From: a virus
Virus record (IMG/VR): IMGVR_UViG_3300020020_000120
Span: 1-31,866 of that record
DNA length: 31,866 nt
Direction: 5' to 3' (one strand)
In this document: in pieces, positions 15,271 through 22,404 of the stretch
How positions within the stretch are numbered: the first letter of the stretch is position 1
Layout: each line of letters begins with the position of its first letter
Made by a program: the position numbers and the translations under genes
Notes under the pieces: generated by a model
What the model saw: the letters and a program-made list of their open reading frames with translations, nothing else
Databases searched by the model: none
What the model was told of the DNA's origin: nothing

Positions 15271-15792
15271 CTACACGAAATATTTAAAGTCATCCAACCT
15301 GTTTTTCCAACCGTTCAAAAACTTCCGTTGGCTTGGGTTGTTCTTGACGATATTGTTATAGAATGCAAGCCGGGCATTGTACAGTGTTTGGAAGAATGTC
15401 TTGGGATGCTGTGCATTCAGGGCCGCAATGGTTTTGGCTCCAACAACGCCGTCTTGCTTTACTCCCAATAGTCTTTGCGGGATAGTGATGCCCCAACTTC
15501 CTGAATTGAAAACCCAGTCAACAAGAAGGTTTGCAATGGATTGGTTTTTTATGTCATCCGCTTTCCAGCGGTTCCAGTATTTGCGAAGCACAGTTTCATA
15601 ATCTTTGTCTTCAATCAGCTTCAGGTCATTTACATCAATGTCACCGTCCTTGTCTTTGTCATAGCCAATGCTTTGCCATGTCTTCAACGTCACACCCATT
15701 TTTGTAGGACCGCCAAGGTCCCCGGGTGTGTTAGTGTATTGCCGTCCTTCCCATTTAAGGACTATTGGAACAAGGGTTGATATGTTTGCCAT
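15271..15792 (-). CDS. GH108-type muramidase (endolysin) with EF-hand-like insert
   Basis: A 173-residue protein from ATG at 15792 (MANISTLVPIVLKWEG); the open frame extends further upstream but that part crosses a terminator and is not coding. The N-terminal domain has the GH108 pattern: VLKWEGRQY with catalytic E15, then PGDLGGPTKMGVT. Residues 45-56 read DKDKDGDIDVND, a textbook EF-hand calcium loop inserted in the catalytic domain. The C-terminal part (VKQDGVVGAKTIAALN) fits the peptidoglycan-binding domain that accompanies GH108. No signal peptide is seen, so it should need a holin. It cuts the glycan strands of the host wall. It has flanking terminators on both sides and an AAACTWAGTTT site just before its ATG. 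Confidence 0.88.
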   Translation of the reverse strand: MANISTLVPIVLKWEGRQYTNTPGDLGGPTKMGVTLKTWQSIGYDKDKDGDIDVNDLKLIEDKDYETVLRKYWNRWKADDIKNQSIANLLVDWVFNSGSWGITIPQRLLGVKQDGVVGAKTIAALNAQHPKTFFQTLYNARLAFYNNIVKNNPSQRKFLNGWKNRLDDFKYFV

Positions 15793-15794
15793 AC

Positions 15795-15805
15795 AAACTA
15801 AGTTT
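15795..15805. promoter_or_regulatory. AAACTWAGTTT start-associated site before the muramidase
   Basis: On the coding strand AAACTTAGTTTGTATG: two bases separate the word from the ATG. It lies between a terminator (15821-15846) and the gene. Confidence 0.6.
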
Positions 15806-15820
15806 TGACGAATATACAAA

Positions 15821-15846
15821 AAAGAAGACCCCCTTGGAAAAGGGGG
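15821..15846 (-). terminator. Rho-independent terminator just upstream of the muramidase
   Basis: On the minus strand CCCCCTT-TTCC-AAGGGGG then TCTTCTTTTTTG: a perfect 7-bp stem with a U-rich tract. It stands about 30 bases before the lysin ATG, so it ends transcripts coming from the fibre or from the candidate promoter at 16011-16038. Confidence 0.85.
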
Positions 15847-15895
15847 CCGATCCTCATTTTTAACTTTTAAACCAGTTTTGTTATGGATGCCCTTG

Positions 15896-15980
15896 CTTAG
15901 ACAAGCCGGGGGATCATTAACCAACTCAAATTCTAAATCAATAAAAAACCAAAACTAACGTGCCGGGCTTCTTAGACAAG
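15896..15980 (-). ncRNA. Noncoding interval with two related hairpins
   Basis: The 235 bases from 15793 to 16027 hold no gene. On the minus strand the ten-base word CTTGTCTAAG occurs twice (15971-15980 and 15896-15905), each time set in a small GC-rich hairpin with a GUCU loop (outer arms CCGGG/CCCGG in the first; CCC/GGG in the second). With a candidate promoter upstream and a strong terminator downstream, a transcript of roughly 180 nucleotides is possible. Alternatively the first hairpin, followed by a T-rich stretch, is a weak terminator of the fibre gene. The coordinates given span the two repeats. Confidence 0.35.
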
Positions 15981-16010
15981 GCCCCGGTCATCTTATGGAA
16001 TTAGCGTTTC

Positions 16011-16038
16011 CAAATGTAGGAAAAATATTAATTCACAA
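16011..16038 (-). promoter_or_regulatory. Candidate Bacteroidota-type promoter
   Basis: On the minus strand TTG (16036-16038), 17 bases, then TACATTTG (16011-16018), matching the flavobacterial consensus TTG-N17-23-TAnnTTTG. It overlaps the last codons of the fibre gene. The expected start near 16004 would produce the noncoding interval that ends at the 15821-15846 terminator, or, with readthrough, the muramidase. Confidence 0.4.
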
Positions 16039-18364
16039 TCCACCAATTCACTGTGCTTGCATCCCCCACATTGCTTGAATTAATTACAAACGAAGTCCCG
16101 GCCGTTATGGTCCCAATGTACACGGCCCCGCAACTTGCACATGAAGTAAGCGTTGCAAATATTTTACTTGAAGCTGTGACCGCCGTTGTATTCACTGTGA
16201 CGGTTCCAGCTGATAAGGTAGCTGTCCCAACACTTGCATCCGATCCCGTTGCAATCTTGATCTTGTCCCCTGCATTCATCAACGAAAGGTTTCCATCAAG
16301 TTCAAGCCTGTCACCGGTTGAAAAGCCTGTTCCAATCCGGGACTTGCCAACACTGTCAAACGTTTGACGAATGTTGCCTTCACCGTCTGAAATTAAAATA
16401 TGCCGGCTGAATGTTGCAATGCTTGTTCCAACGTTGCCCCCAAGAATAACGTTATAACTTCCCGTTGTAATATCTGAACCCGAATTGTATCCAATTGCAA
16501 CATTGAAAGAAGAAATGTTTTTGCTTAGTGAATAGTATCCAACTGCAACGTTGCTGTTGCCTGTTAGATTTAAATAGTTTGTATTCAGTCCAACGTTTAC
16601 ATTCTGACTTCCCGTTGTAGTTGTTCCGCCGGCATTTACTCCAACACCAACGTTGCTTGATCCACTTGTTAGGAATTGATAGGACAGCGTTCCAACTGTT
16701 GTATTGTTTGCCCCGGTAACAGGTCTCATTGTGTATGCACCAAGGGCTGTATTTGATGCACCGGCCGCTGTCCCCAAGTCCATTGCAAATCTTCCCAATG
16801 CTGTGTTGAAACCGCCTGTGATCAAACGCCCGGCATCGTATCCAATAGCTGTGTTCGATCCAGTAATTGTTGAACTTAAAGCCCTGTATCCATACGCTGT
16901 ATTTGAGGCAGCAACACCGGGAACCCGGTTCCCTGCTTGGTATCCATAAAAAGTTTGACCCGTTGAACTGACCATTCCTGCACTGAAGCCATTCAATCTA
17001 AATACCAGCGGAACGTTGTCATTGTTCCCGATCCAGTTCACAGTTGTATCGTTGCCAGTATTTCCAGTAAGAGACCAACCGCCCCCTGAAGCTGTTGCCC
17101 AATATGCACTTCCGTCCGCTGTTGAAGTCAATACTTTTCCTGCGCCTTCATTCCCTGTTGCGAAACGAACGGTCCCTACAACATCAAGCATCTTCCCCGG
17201 GGCATGTGTACCAATACCAACCCAAGATGTGTCCGGCCCTGTTCCGCCAAGTACGAGTGCATTGCTGACGGAAACCTTTGCATTGTATCCAATCGCTGTG
17301 CTTTTATTGATCGGTATTGCGTTCGATATACTTGTATGCCGTGAAGCATAATACCCCAAGAACTGACAGAAGCTGTCCACAAGTGAAGCTTCGTTTCCGC
17401 CTGAACCATATCCTGAATGCCTACCAAGGGCATTGTTTCCAAAGCCTGTGCGAAGCTGAAATAAAGCATACGTACCAATTGCCGTGTTCCAATCAGCTGC
17501 TTTCAGTGTCGCTGTTGCTGTTGCTCCCGATCCATCCCCTGTGATAGTCACTGTTGCGCTATCATAGCGAAGCCCCGGGTCCGTCACTGTGATCCCTACC
17601 ACTGCACCCCCTGAAACTTGGGCCGTTGCCGTTGCTTGCACGTCCCCACCAACAAGACCGCCTTCAGTTGTTGGTCTTGGTGCTGAAATGGTGACGGTTG
17701 CTGAAGTATATCCGCTTCCCCCGTTCGTGACCGTTATTGCATCAATTACCCCGGAAGCAACATTCAGTGCTTCCCTTCCTACTGCAACGTTTGTGATCCC
17801 GATTGTATTATTCTGAAGCGTTCGTTGACCAATAGCAACGTTTGAATAACCTGTTCGATTATCATGCAGGGTATAAATGCCTAGTGCAACGTTGCCAAGC
17901 CCCGTTGTGTTGTGATACATTGAAGTGAAACCAAGTGAAGTGTTCCCATACCCTGAAAGGTTTTCCGTCATGGCCTTCCAACCAATTGCAACGTTCTGTC
18001 TTCCCGTTGTATTAATCTTCAACGCTTCAAATCCAATTGCAACCGTTCCGCCGGTATGGGATGACGTTGCAACAGGAATATAACTTTGCAACACTTGGTA
18101 TCCAATACCAACGTTGTCTGAATTCACGTTGTCCGCCGCCCCTGTATTCAATCCCAAGTAAATACTTCTATTGGCTTGTGATTGCCCGGCCTTCCGATAT
18201 ATTGAAGCCCCGGTGACTTTGTAATTAGCTGATCCAAGTTGAACGGGTATCTGAACACTGTCAGGCCATCCGTTATACCTTGGCATTTGACTAATTTTTA
18301 CTTGTGCATCACATACACTGAACAGTGACATGATGGAAAGCAATAGCAAACTAAGTTTTTTCAT
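16028..18364 (-). CDS. Tail fibre-like repeat protein with N-terminal signal peptide
   Basis: A 778-residue protein. Residues 1-20 (MKKLSLLLLSIMSLFSVCDA) form a Sec signal peptide, unusual for a virion protein. Residues about 85-200 and 485-645 consist of YadA-like or trimeric-fibre repeats with the core N(V/T)A(I/L)G...L..N.TG. Residues 207-285 hold an inserted module with VTNGGSGYTSATVTIS and TATATLKA, like the GGSGY repeats of other phage fibres. VGIGTHAPGKMLDVVG at 382-397 is a motif common in Bacteroidota fibre and surface proteins. The C-terminal 80 residues (GTATLSAG..TVTVNT, then STVNWWIVN) look like a fibre tip domain. Likely binds the host surface. Terminators precede and follow it. 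Confidence 0.7.
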   Translation of the reverse strand: MKKLSLLLLSIMSLFSVCDAQVKISQMPRYNGWPDSVQIPVQLGSANYKVTGASIYRKAGQSQANRSIYLGLNTGAADNVNSDNVGIGYQVLQSYIPVATSSHTGGTVAIGFEALKINTTGRQNVAIGWKAMTENLSGYGNTSLGFTSMYHNTTGLGNVALGIYTLHDNRTGYSNVAIGQRTLQNNTIGITNVAVGREALNVASGVIDAITVTNGGSGYTSATVTISAPRPTTEGGLVGGDVQATATAQVSGGAVVGITVTDPGLRYDSATVTITGDGSGATATATLKAADWNTAIGTYALFQLRTGFGNNALGRHSGYGSGGNEASLVDSFCQFLGYYASRHTSISNAIPINKSTAIGYNAKVSVSNALVLGGTGPDTSWVGIGTHAPGKMLDVVGTVRFATGNEGAGKVLTSTADGSAYWATASGGGWSLTGNTGNDTTVNWIGNNDNVPLVFRLNGFSAGMVSSTGQTFYGYQAGNRVPGVAASNTAYGYRALSSTITGSNTAIGYDAGRLITGGFNTALGRFAMDLGTAAGASNTALGAYTMRPVTGANNTTVGTLSYQFLTSGSSNVGVGVNAGGTTTTGSQNVNVGLNTNYLNLTGNSNVAVGYYSLSKNISSFNVAIGYNSGSDITTGSYNVILGGNVGTSIATFSRHILISDGEGNIRQTFDSVGKSRIGTGFSTGDRLELDGNLSLMNAGDKIKIATGSDASVGTATLSAGTVTVNTTAVTASSKIFATLTSCASCGAVYIGTITAGTSFVINSSNVGDASTVNWWIVN
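18348..18358. promoter_or_regulatory. AAACTWAGTTT site inside the first codons of the fibre gene
   Basis: Coding strand ATGAAAAAACTTAGTTTGCT: the word covers codons for KKLSL in the signal peptide, three bases after the ATG. It is downstream of the start, unlike most copies. Confidence 0.55.
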
Positions 18365-18389
18365 TTCGTAGTGTTTGTGATGAAATTAA

Positions 18390-18421
18390 ATGAAAAAACC
18401 CCAACATGAATGCCGGGGTTT
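18390..18421 (-). terminator. Rho-independent terminator after the lipoprotein gene
   Basis: On the minus strand AAACCCCGGCA-TTCA-TGTTGGGGTTT then TTTCATTT: an 11-bp stem with two G-U pairs and a U tract. It lies between the lipoprotein stop at 18463 and the fibre ATG at 18364. Confidence 0.85.
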
Positions 18422-18462
18422 GCTTGTCGCTGATCGTTACCGTATGAATAAAGGGTTGTAAG

Positions 18463-18933
18463 TTACCTGTAAGATAATTGAATATTTTGAATTGATCCAT
18501 TAACAACAGAACATGAATTCAGTGTTGTATGATCGTACAAGGTCCCTGAAAATGTTCCGTTCACCAAGCCCCCGTTGTTGCTGGTAATGGTCACAGTGAA
18601 TTGCAGGTTGTTCACACTTGTGAATATCTGTGATCCTTCCCGGAAAGTGATAACCCCCGATGAAACGTTGTACGTTCCCGGACGAAGGCTGTCCGTCTGG
18701 AATGACAGGCCAAACATATTTTCAGAACTTGGGGCCTTGGTCCCAACGAAGGAATACATTCTTTGTGATCCGGTCGCAACCCCGGCCGCTGCAACATCAA
18801 CGTATGTCTTCAGGCCACTTTGAACCGTGAATTCAATCTTCCCTTCATGCCCGTCCCGGGACAGGTCAGATTTTGCACAGGAAGCCATTAGGAAGGCAAC
18901 AGTGACAAATAAAAGGTTTAAGGTCTTGTTCAT
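18463..18933 (-). CDS. Phage-carried lipoprotein (moron candidate)
   Basis: A 156-residue protein with a lipoprotein signal: charged N terminus, hydrophobic core, then FLMASC with C19 as the predicted lipidated cysteine, followed by AKSDLSRDG. The mature part is a beta-rich domain with GTYNVSSGVITF and VNGTFSGTLYD, the layout of small Bacteroidota cell-surface lipoproteins. I know no phage assembly role for such a protein. It sits between large terminase and fibre, with its own promoter-like sequence (18953-18983) and its own terminator (18390-18421). That independent unit is typical of a moron expressed from a prophage. Possible roles, inferred: superinfection exclusion by altering the host surface, or a host fitness gene. 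Confidence 0.75.
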   Translation of the reverse strand: MNKTLNLLFVTVAFLMASCAKSDLSRDGHEGKIEFTVQSGLKTYVDVAAAGVATGSQRMYSFVGTKAPSSENMFGLSFQTDSLRPGTYNVSSGVITFREGSQIFTSVNNLQFTVTITSNNGGLVNGTFSGTLYDHTTLNSCSVVNGSIQNIQLSYR

Positions 18934-18952
18934 GGTGTTTTTTTTAGTAGGT

Positions 18953-18983
18953 CAAAATTAGCTTCTTTTTGGGTCCTGTGCAA
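18953..18983 (-). promoter_or_regulatory. Candidate promoter of the lipoprotein gene
   Basis: On the minus strand TTG (18981-18983), 20 bases, then TAATTTTG (18953-18960), matching TTG-N17-23-TAnnTTTG. The expected start, near 18946, would leave a short leader (ACTAAAAAAAACACCATG region) before the ATG at 18933. Confidence 0.55.
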
Positions 18984-18999
18984 TAGGGGCGTATTTCTA

Positions 19000-20355
19000 C
19001 TACATATTGACAAACTTTCTAAGGTCATGGTACATGAAATACCGGCCGTTGTCAAGCAAGTGGGTTTTCAACTTATCCTTCTTATCAATTTCCCCGGTGT
19101 CAGAAACCTTGACCGTTGCAATGTCATCAATGAAGAACTGACATGCTGAAGAAACCTTAAAGTTGGGATGCCTGTGAAAGACACTGTTCATGACTATCCG
19201 TGTATCAGCAATTGAAGGGTTCACAACTGGAAACCTTACTTGCCGTGGTGAAAGCTGAAGTTCTGACTTTATGATTTGAATGTATGACCGCTTCCCCTTC
19301 ACTGCCCCCTGTCTTGCCCGGCCGGAAGCATCCCCACTGACTTCAACGTAATATCCAGCCTTGACCCAATCGGTATTGATCCGGGTAAGGACCTCAAAAA
19401 TATCACTGTCCCGCAATCGGTATTCCTGAAGGACCTTGGACCATATCAACCCGTTGCTTTGTGTGACAAGGCAAGTCATTGGATCAACGTTGAAGTCAAA
19501 CCAAAGCTTCACAGGAAGGACCTTGATTGGTTTACTCCATGCAATACCCGCCGGGGTTGTGATATCAACAACATGCTTTTCTTCATCGAACGAATAAGCA
19601 AACAGCTTTGCATCATTGGCAAACCGCCAAACCGATTTGATAAGCTGGTTGTATGAAATGGGATCAAGGTTGTTCCAGTTCTTCCACTGATCAGCTGTGA
19701 CAAATGGGTTGTCAGACGGAAGGGCTTCTTGATAGAACCAATCTTCAGGAAGTGTCCCGGCCGTATGCCTGTCATAAAGCTTTTTCTTTACCCAAGTATT
19801 TGTTGGGTTGAACGTTCCCATCAGTAACGGGATAGGCATGTTCTTAATGTACCATGATCCCAACCTTTCAATTGCCCGTTCTAAAAGCTTTTCGGAAATG
19901 CCTTCCATCTGTTCCAAGAAGATACCATTGGTTTCAAGGCCAAGCATCCACTTCAGTTCAGGGTCTTTCATCAGGTTTTCTGACTTGAAGAATATCTTGC
20001 TCCCGTTCTTAAAAACAATGTGATAGTTTGAGGGCTTTCGCTTCCAATAGAAGTCTGTCCCTTCCGTACCAAGAAGCTTTTCCATTGATGGAATGGTTGT
20101 GTCTTCAAGTTCCGGGAAGTCTGAACGGAATATATGCCACCGGGACCGGGGGAACATTCTTGCCAGTACGACAAGGATATACAGGCATACATAAGTTTTC
20201 CCGCCCCTGATTGCCCCGCCGTAAAAGAAAAACCGGAACTGATTAATCCCGGCAATTGCTTTCATGACCTGATCATAAAAGTTGCATTGTGGTTGGTTCA
20301 CTATACCGGTTTCAGGGTGTCTGAATGCAAATGCAACGTGTTCCTTTTTAGTCAT
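19000..20355 (-). CDS. terL: Terminase large subunit
   Basis: A 451-residue protein from ATG at 20355 (MTKKEHVAFAF), which overlaps the upstream stop as ATGA; a longer start is less likely. ATPase domain: Walker A GGAIRGGKT at 46-54, Walker B GIFLEQM at 144-150 with catalytic E148, and a coupling motif LLMGTFNPTN at 177-186. The C-terminal nuclease domain has FDFNVDP near 286-292, SGDASGR at 340-346 and an Asp-containing HLLDNGRYF near the end, the acidic residues that bind metal in RNase H-like terminase nucleases. The enzyme powers DNA into the prohead and cuts the concatemer. It pairs with the small subunit at 21344-21946. Confidence 0.93.
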   Translation of the reverse strand: MTKKEHVAFAFRHPETGIVNQPQCNFYDQVMKAIAGINQFRFFFYGGAIRGGKTYVCLYILVVLARMFPRSRWHIFRSDFPELEDTTIPSMEKLLGTEGTDFYWKRKPSNYHIVFKNGSKIFFKSENLMKDPELKWMLGLETNGIFLEQMEGISEKLLERAIERLGSWYIKNMPIPLLMGTFNPTNTWVKKKLYDRHTAGTLPEDWFYQEALPSDNPFVTADQWKNWNNLDPISYNQLIKSVWRFANDAKLFAYSFDEEKHVVDITTPAGIAWSKPIKVLPVKLWFDFNVDPMTCLVTQSNGLIWSKVLQEYRLRDSDIFEVLTRINTDWVKAGYYVEVSGDASGRARQGAVKGKRSYIQIIKSELQLSPRQVRFPVVNPSIADTRIVMNSVFHRHPNFKVSSACQFFIDDIATVKVSDTGEIDKKDKLKTHLLDNGRYFMYHDLRKFVNM

Positions 20356-20837
20356 AGCCTGTTTTTGTATGTCAGCAAACAACAACCAAGAAATTGCCGT
20401 TGCTGGTATAGGGTAACAACCTTCTTGTGTATTTTCTGAAGGTCATGTTGGTATTTGTGGATCATTGGGGCCTTCTTCTTTAGGACCAAGAATTGAACTG
20501 AAGGATCAAGTGACATTTCAACCCACATCAACCCGGCCCAATTTGGTATTTCAGGAACTTGGATCAATCCAGCTGGAACAACATAATAGATTTGATTTGG
20601 TACACGGCCCGGCCAAAGATGAACATTGTCAATCCTGAACTTCTTCCCCTTTCGTGCATCCCGTTTGAAGTCTGCCCGGCTAATCTTTACTTCATACTCA
20701 ATGACAATGCCGGTCTTGCTCACTGAAATCATATCCTGTTGCCCGGCAAATAAATGGTTCACATTGGGACAAACAAGTTGATGCCCGGCAATAACCCGGT
20801 CTTTTCCTATCACTGCAACAATACTTGCTTCTGTCAT
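20352..20837 (-). CDS. PD-(D/E)XK nuclease-like protein (MmcB-like)
   Basis: A 161-residue protein. D35 followed by IEYEVKISRADFKRD (E49, K51) gives the D...ExK core of the PD-(D/E)XK nuclease fold, and the later segment IYYVVPAGLIQVPEIPNWAGLMWV (about residues 83-106) is the pattern of small nuclease-like proteins related to MmcB. It is coupled by ATGA overlaps to the gene before and to large terminase after it. Possible roles: trimming DNA ends during packaging, recombination-linked nuclease, or anti-host nuclease. The fold call rests on motifs seen by eye. Confidence 0.65.
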   Translation of the reverse strand: MTEASIVAVIGKDRVIAGHQLVCPNVNHLFAGQQDMISVSKTGIVIEYEVKISRADFKRDARKGKKFRIDNVHLWPGRVPNQIYYVVPAGLIQVPEIPNWAGLMWVEMSLDPSVQFLVLKKKAPMIHKYQHDLQKIHKKVVTLYQQRQFLGCCLLTYKNRL

Positions 20838-21082
20838 GCTTCCTTGAATGAAATTGCTGTTGTGAAATGTGTTATCTGTCCTTTGTTGTTCATGATAAGC
20901 CCCCTGCTTGCCAGTTCAGCTGTCAGGGCTGCACAATATTCGTATTCTTCTTGTTCAAGGAAGTGGGGAAGGGCTTCACTAATTTCCTGATCCGTCATAT
21001 CCTTAGTGACATACAAAGTCATAAGGACCCCTTCAATTTCCTTGGCTTCAAATCGCTGAACATATTGCCTTGGCATGTACAT
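20834..21082 (-). CDS. Small hypothetical protein in packaging block
   Basis: An 82-residue mostly helical, acidic protein, not recognised. It contains TKDMTDQEISEALPHFLEQEEYEYCAAL (about residues 26-53), a run of two helices, and ASRGLIMNNKGQITHF. The start (MYMPRQYV) touches an AAACTWAGTTT site; a second Met is at residue 3. It overlaps the nuclease-like gene by ATGA. Confidence 0.65.
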   Translation of the reverse strand: MYMPRQYVQRFEAKEIEGVLMTLYVTKDMTDQEISEALPHFLEQEEYEYCAALTAELASRGLIMNNKGQITHFTTAISFKEA

Positions 21083-21093
21083 AAACTTAGTTT
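21083..21093. promoter_or_regulatory. AAACTWAGTTT start-associated site, overlapping a stop codon
   Basis: Coding strand AAACTAAGTTTATG: the TAA of the upstream gene lies inside the word and the ATG at 21082 follows directly. Confidence 0.6.
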
Positions 21094-21332
21094 GAATCGG
21101 AAAGCCTTTGGACCTTCAGGGCTTCAATGATCTTGTTGAATAATTCGACCGGGATGACATTGCAGGTATTACCACAACCACAAGGACAGAACATTTGTTG
21201 AACTTCCTTGTCCCTGATCTTTACTGCAACAATTGGATGAAGTTCATCTACGTTGACAAAGCCCTGAAGAAGTCTGTTGTAGGCAACAGTGACGGTCAAG
21301 AATTCGGGTTGTTGAATTTTAAGGGTGTGCAT
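21087..21332 (-). CDS. Small hypothetical protein with cysteine cluster
   Basis: An 81-residue protein, not recognised. Residues 48-56 read FCPCGCGNTC, four closely spaced cysteines likely to bind zinc or an iron-sulfur cluster. The rest is one amphipathic strand region (LKIQQPEFLTVTVAYN) and a C-terminal helix (VELFNKIIEALKVQ). It lies between the two terminase subunits, so a packaging or DNA-binding role is possible. Leader: CCTAAAAAATAAATCAATG. Confidence 0.65.
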   Translation of the reverse strand: MHTLKIQQPEFLTVTVAYNRLLQGFVNVDELHPIVAVKIRDKEVQQMFCPCGCGNTCNVIPVELFNKIIEALKVQRLSDSN

Positions 21333-21343
21333 TGATTTATTTT

Positions 21344-21946
21344 TTAGGTGCTTGAAAGCATTGGTATTTTAGAACCGTCTGACAAGATAACAAACCGTTC
21401 CACATTTTCAACTTCCCCTTCATCGTTCACTTTACCCATTGCTCCAAATATCTTGCTTGGGGCATAGTTCCCGTTGCGCTTGTATAGTTCTGAAATTGAA
21501 ATTTGCTTTTCCCGGATATTGGGGGGCCGCTTTATTCTCATGAAGTTTGCTTCCTTGGTCCGCTTCACTACCTGACCATTCTTGTCAAGGATATCCGTCC
21601 AACGATATACCTGAACCACGTCTTCAACTTCAACCAACCCCTGAACGATTGCACAATGATACTTGTCCAATTCATCAACTGTCAACAGGGTTGTTTCACT
21701 GAATTCCTTGGCAACGTTCCGGGTAATTTCGGCCGTTATTGCTTCCCCTCTTGCAGCCCGGGCCTTGTCAATCAGCTGCACAATTTCAGGTTGCTTCATA
21801 AGCCTTGAAGCATGGACCGCCGCTGTCATTCTTTTAGCCAACTTGCCCGGTGACATGTGTTCCTGATAAGCCTTGTACAGTTCCAGACCGCCGGCAACAG
21901 CATTGCAAAACTGAACATGCCGGTCATTTATTTTGAATTTAGCCAT
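21344..21946 (-). CDS. terS: Terminase small subunit
   Basis: A 200-residue protein with the layout of Terminase_2-like small subunits: N-terminal helix-turn-helix region (FKINDRHVQFCNAVAGG...LYKAYQEHMSP), then RMTAAVHASRLMKQPEIVQLIDKAR, the 'Ll..peV...i' pattern seen after the HTH, and a central helical oligomerisation region. The C terminus (NYAPSKIFGAMGKVNDEGEV) is typical as well. Small subunits recognise the packaging site and stimulate TerL. It starts after a 113-base gap that holds an AAACTWAGTTT site 53 bases upstream. Confidence 0.78.
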   Translation of the reverse strand: MAKFKINDRHVQFCNAVAGGLELYKAYQEHMSPGKLAKRMTAAVHASRLMKQPEIVQLIDKARAARGEAITAEITRNVAKEFSETTLLTVDELDKYHCAIVQGLVEVEDVVQVYRWTDILDKNGQVVKRTKEANFMRIKRPPNIREKQISISELYKRNGNYAPSKIFGAMGKVNDEGEVENVERFVILSDGSKIPMLSST

Positions 21947-21999
21947 GCTTTGATTGTGTGTGTTCCGATTATAAAACTACCAAAAAACGGCAAAAAGAA

Positions 22000-22010
22000 A
22001 AACTTAGTTT
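22000..22010. promoter_or_regulatory. AAACTWAGTTT site upstream of small terminase
   Basis: Coding strand AAACTAAGTTT, 53 bases upstream of the terS ATG, the only intergenic copy not next to a start codon. The 113-base gap 21947-22059 shows no gene and no clear hairpin. Confidence 0.55.
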
Positions 22011-22059
22011 GTGAATGCTAATTTTATTTCATGTGAAGATTTATCCAGTTACCCGGGAC

Positions 22060-22404
22060 TTATCCCTTTCGTTTTCTTGCCTTGTGTTGTTTCTCCCGTT
22101 CTTCGTATGCTCCAACATCATACCCCTTCCGGGCTGCATGAACAATTTCTTCCCGGGAATACGTTTCAAGTTCCCAATCCTTGCCGGCTTTGTGAAACAC
22201 AAGTGTCCCAACGTTTTCATTTATTACTTGGTGTCCCCCGCTTTCCATTCCGCCGGGGTCCCCTTCAACACCAATTTCAAGCCAACCAATTGTTTTGAAT
22301 AACGGTATTTCAATTTTATCATGTGCATTGCTGAAGTTCACTGAACCGGGGGCCGGAAGTTGTTCATCAATTATTTTCTTCAGCTGTTGGATGGTTATGT
22401 TCAT
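22060..22404 (-). CDS. Hypothetical protein
   Basis: A 114-residue protein from ATG at 22404 (MNITIQQLKK), chosen because it overlaps the upstream stop as ATGA; a longer reading from 22542 would overlap that gene by 140 bases and is rejected. Not recognised. An N-terminal helix (QQLKKIIDEQLP) precedes strand-rich sequence and a basic C-terminal helix (EEREKQHKARKRKG) that could bind nucleic acid. Confidence 0.6.
   Translation of the reverse strand: MNITIQQLKKIIDEQLPAPGSVNFSNAHDKIEIPLFKTIGWLEIGVEGDPGGMESGGHQVINENVGTLVFHKAGKDWELETYSREEIVHAARKGYDVGAYEEREKQHKARKRKG

Noticed and set aside
15793-15924. N-terminal extension of the muramidase
   Set aside because: It would run through a terminator hairpin and the AAACTWAGTTT site; MANIST at 15792 fits the family start.
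18951-19000. Terminator directly after terL
   Set aside because: No stable hairpin with a U tract is visible in the 66-base gap; terL transcripts probably end at 18390-18421.
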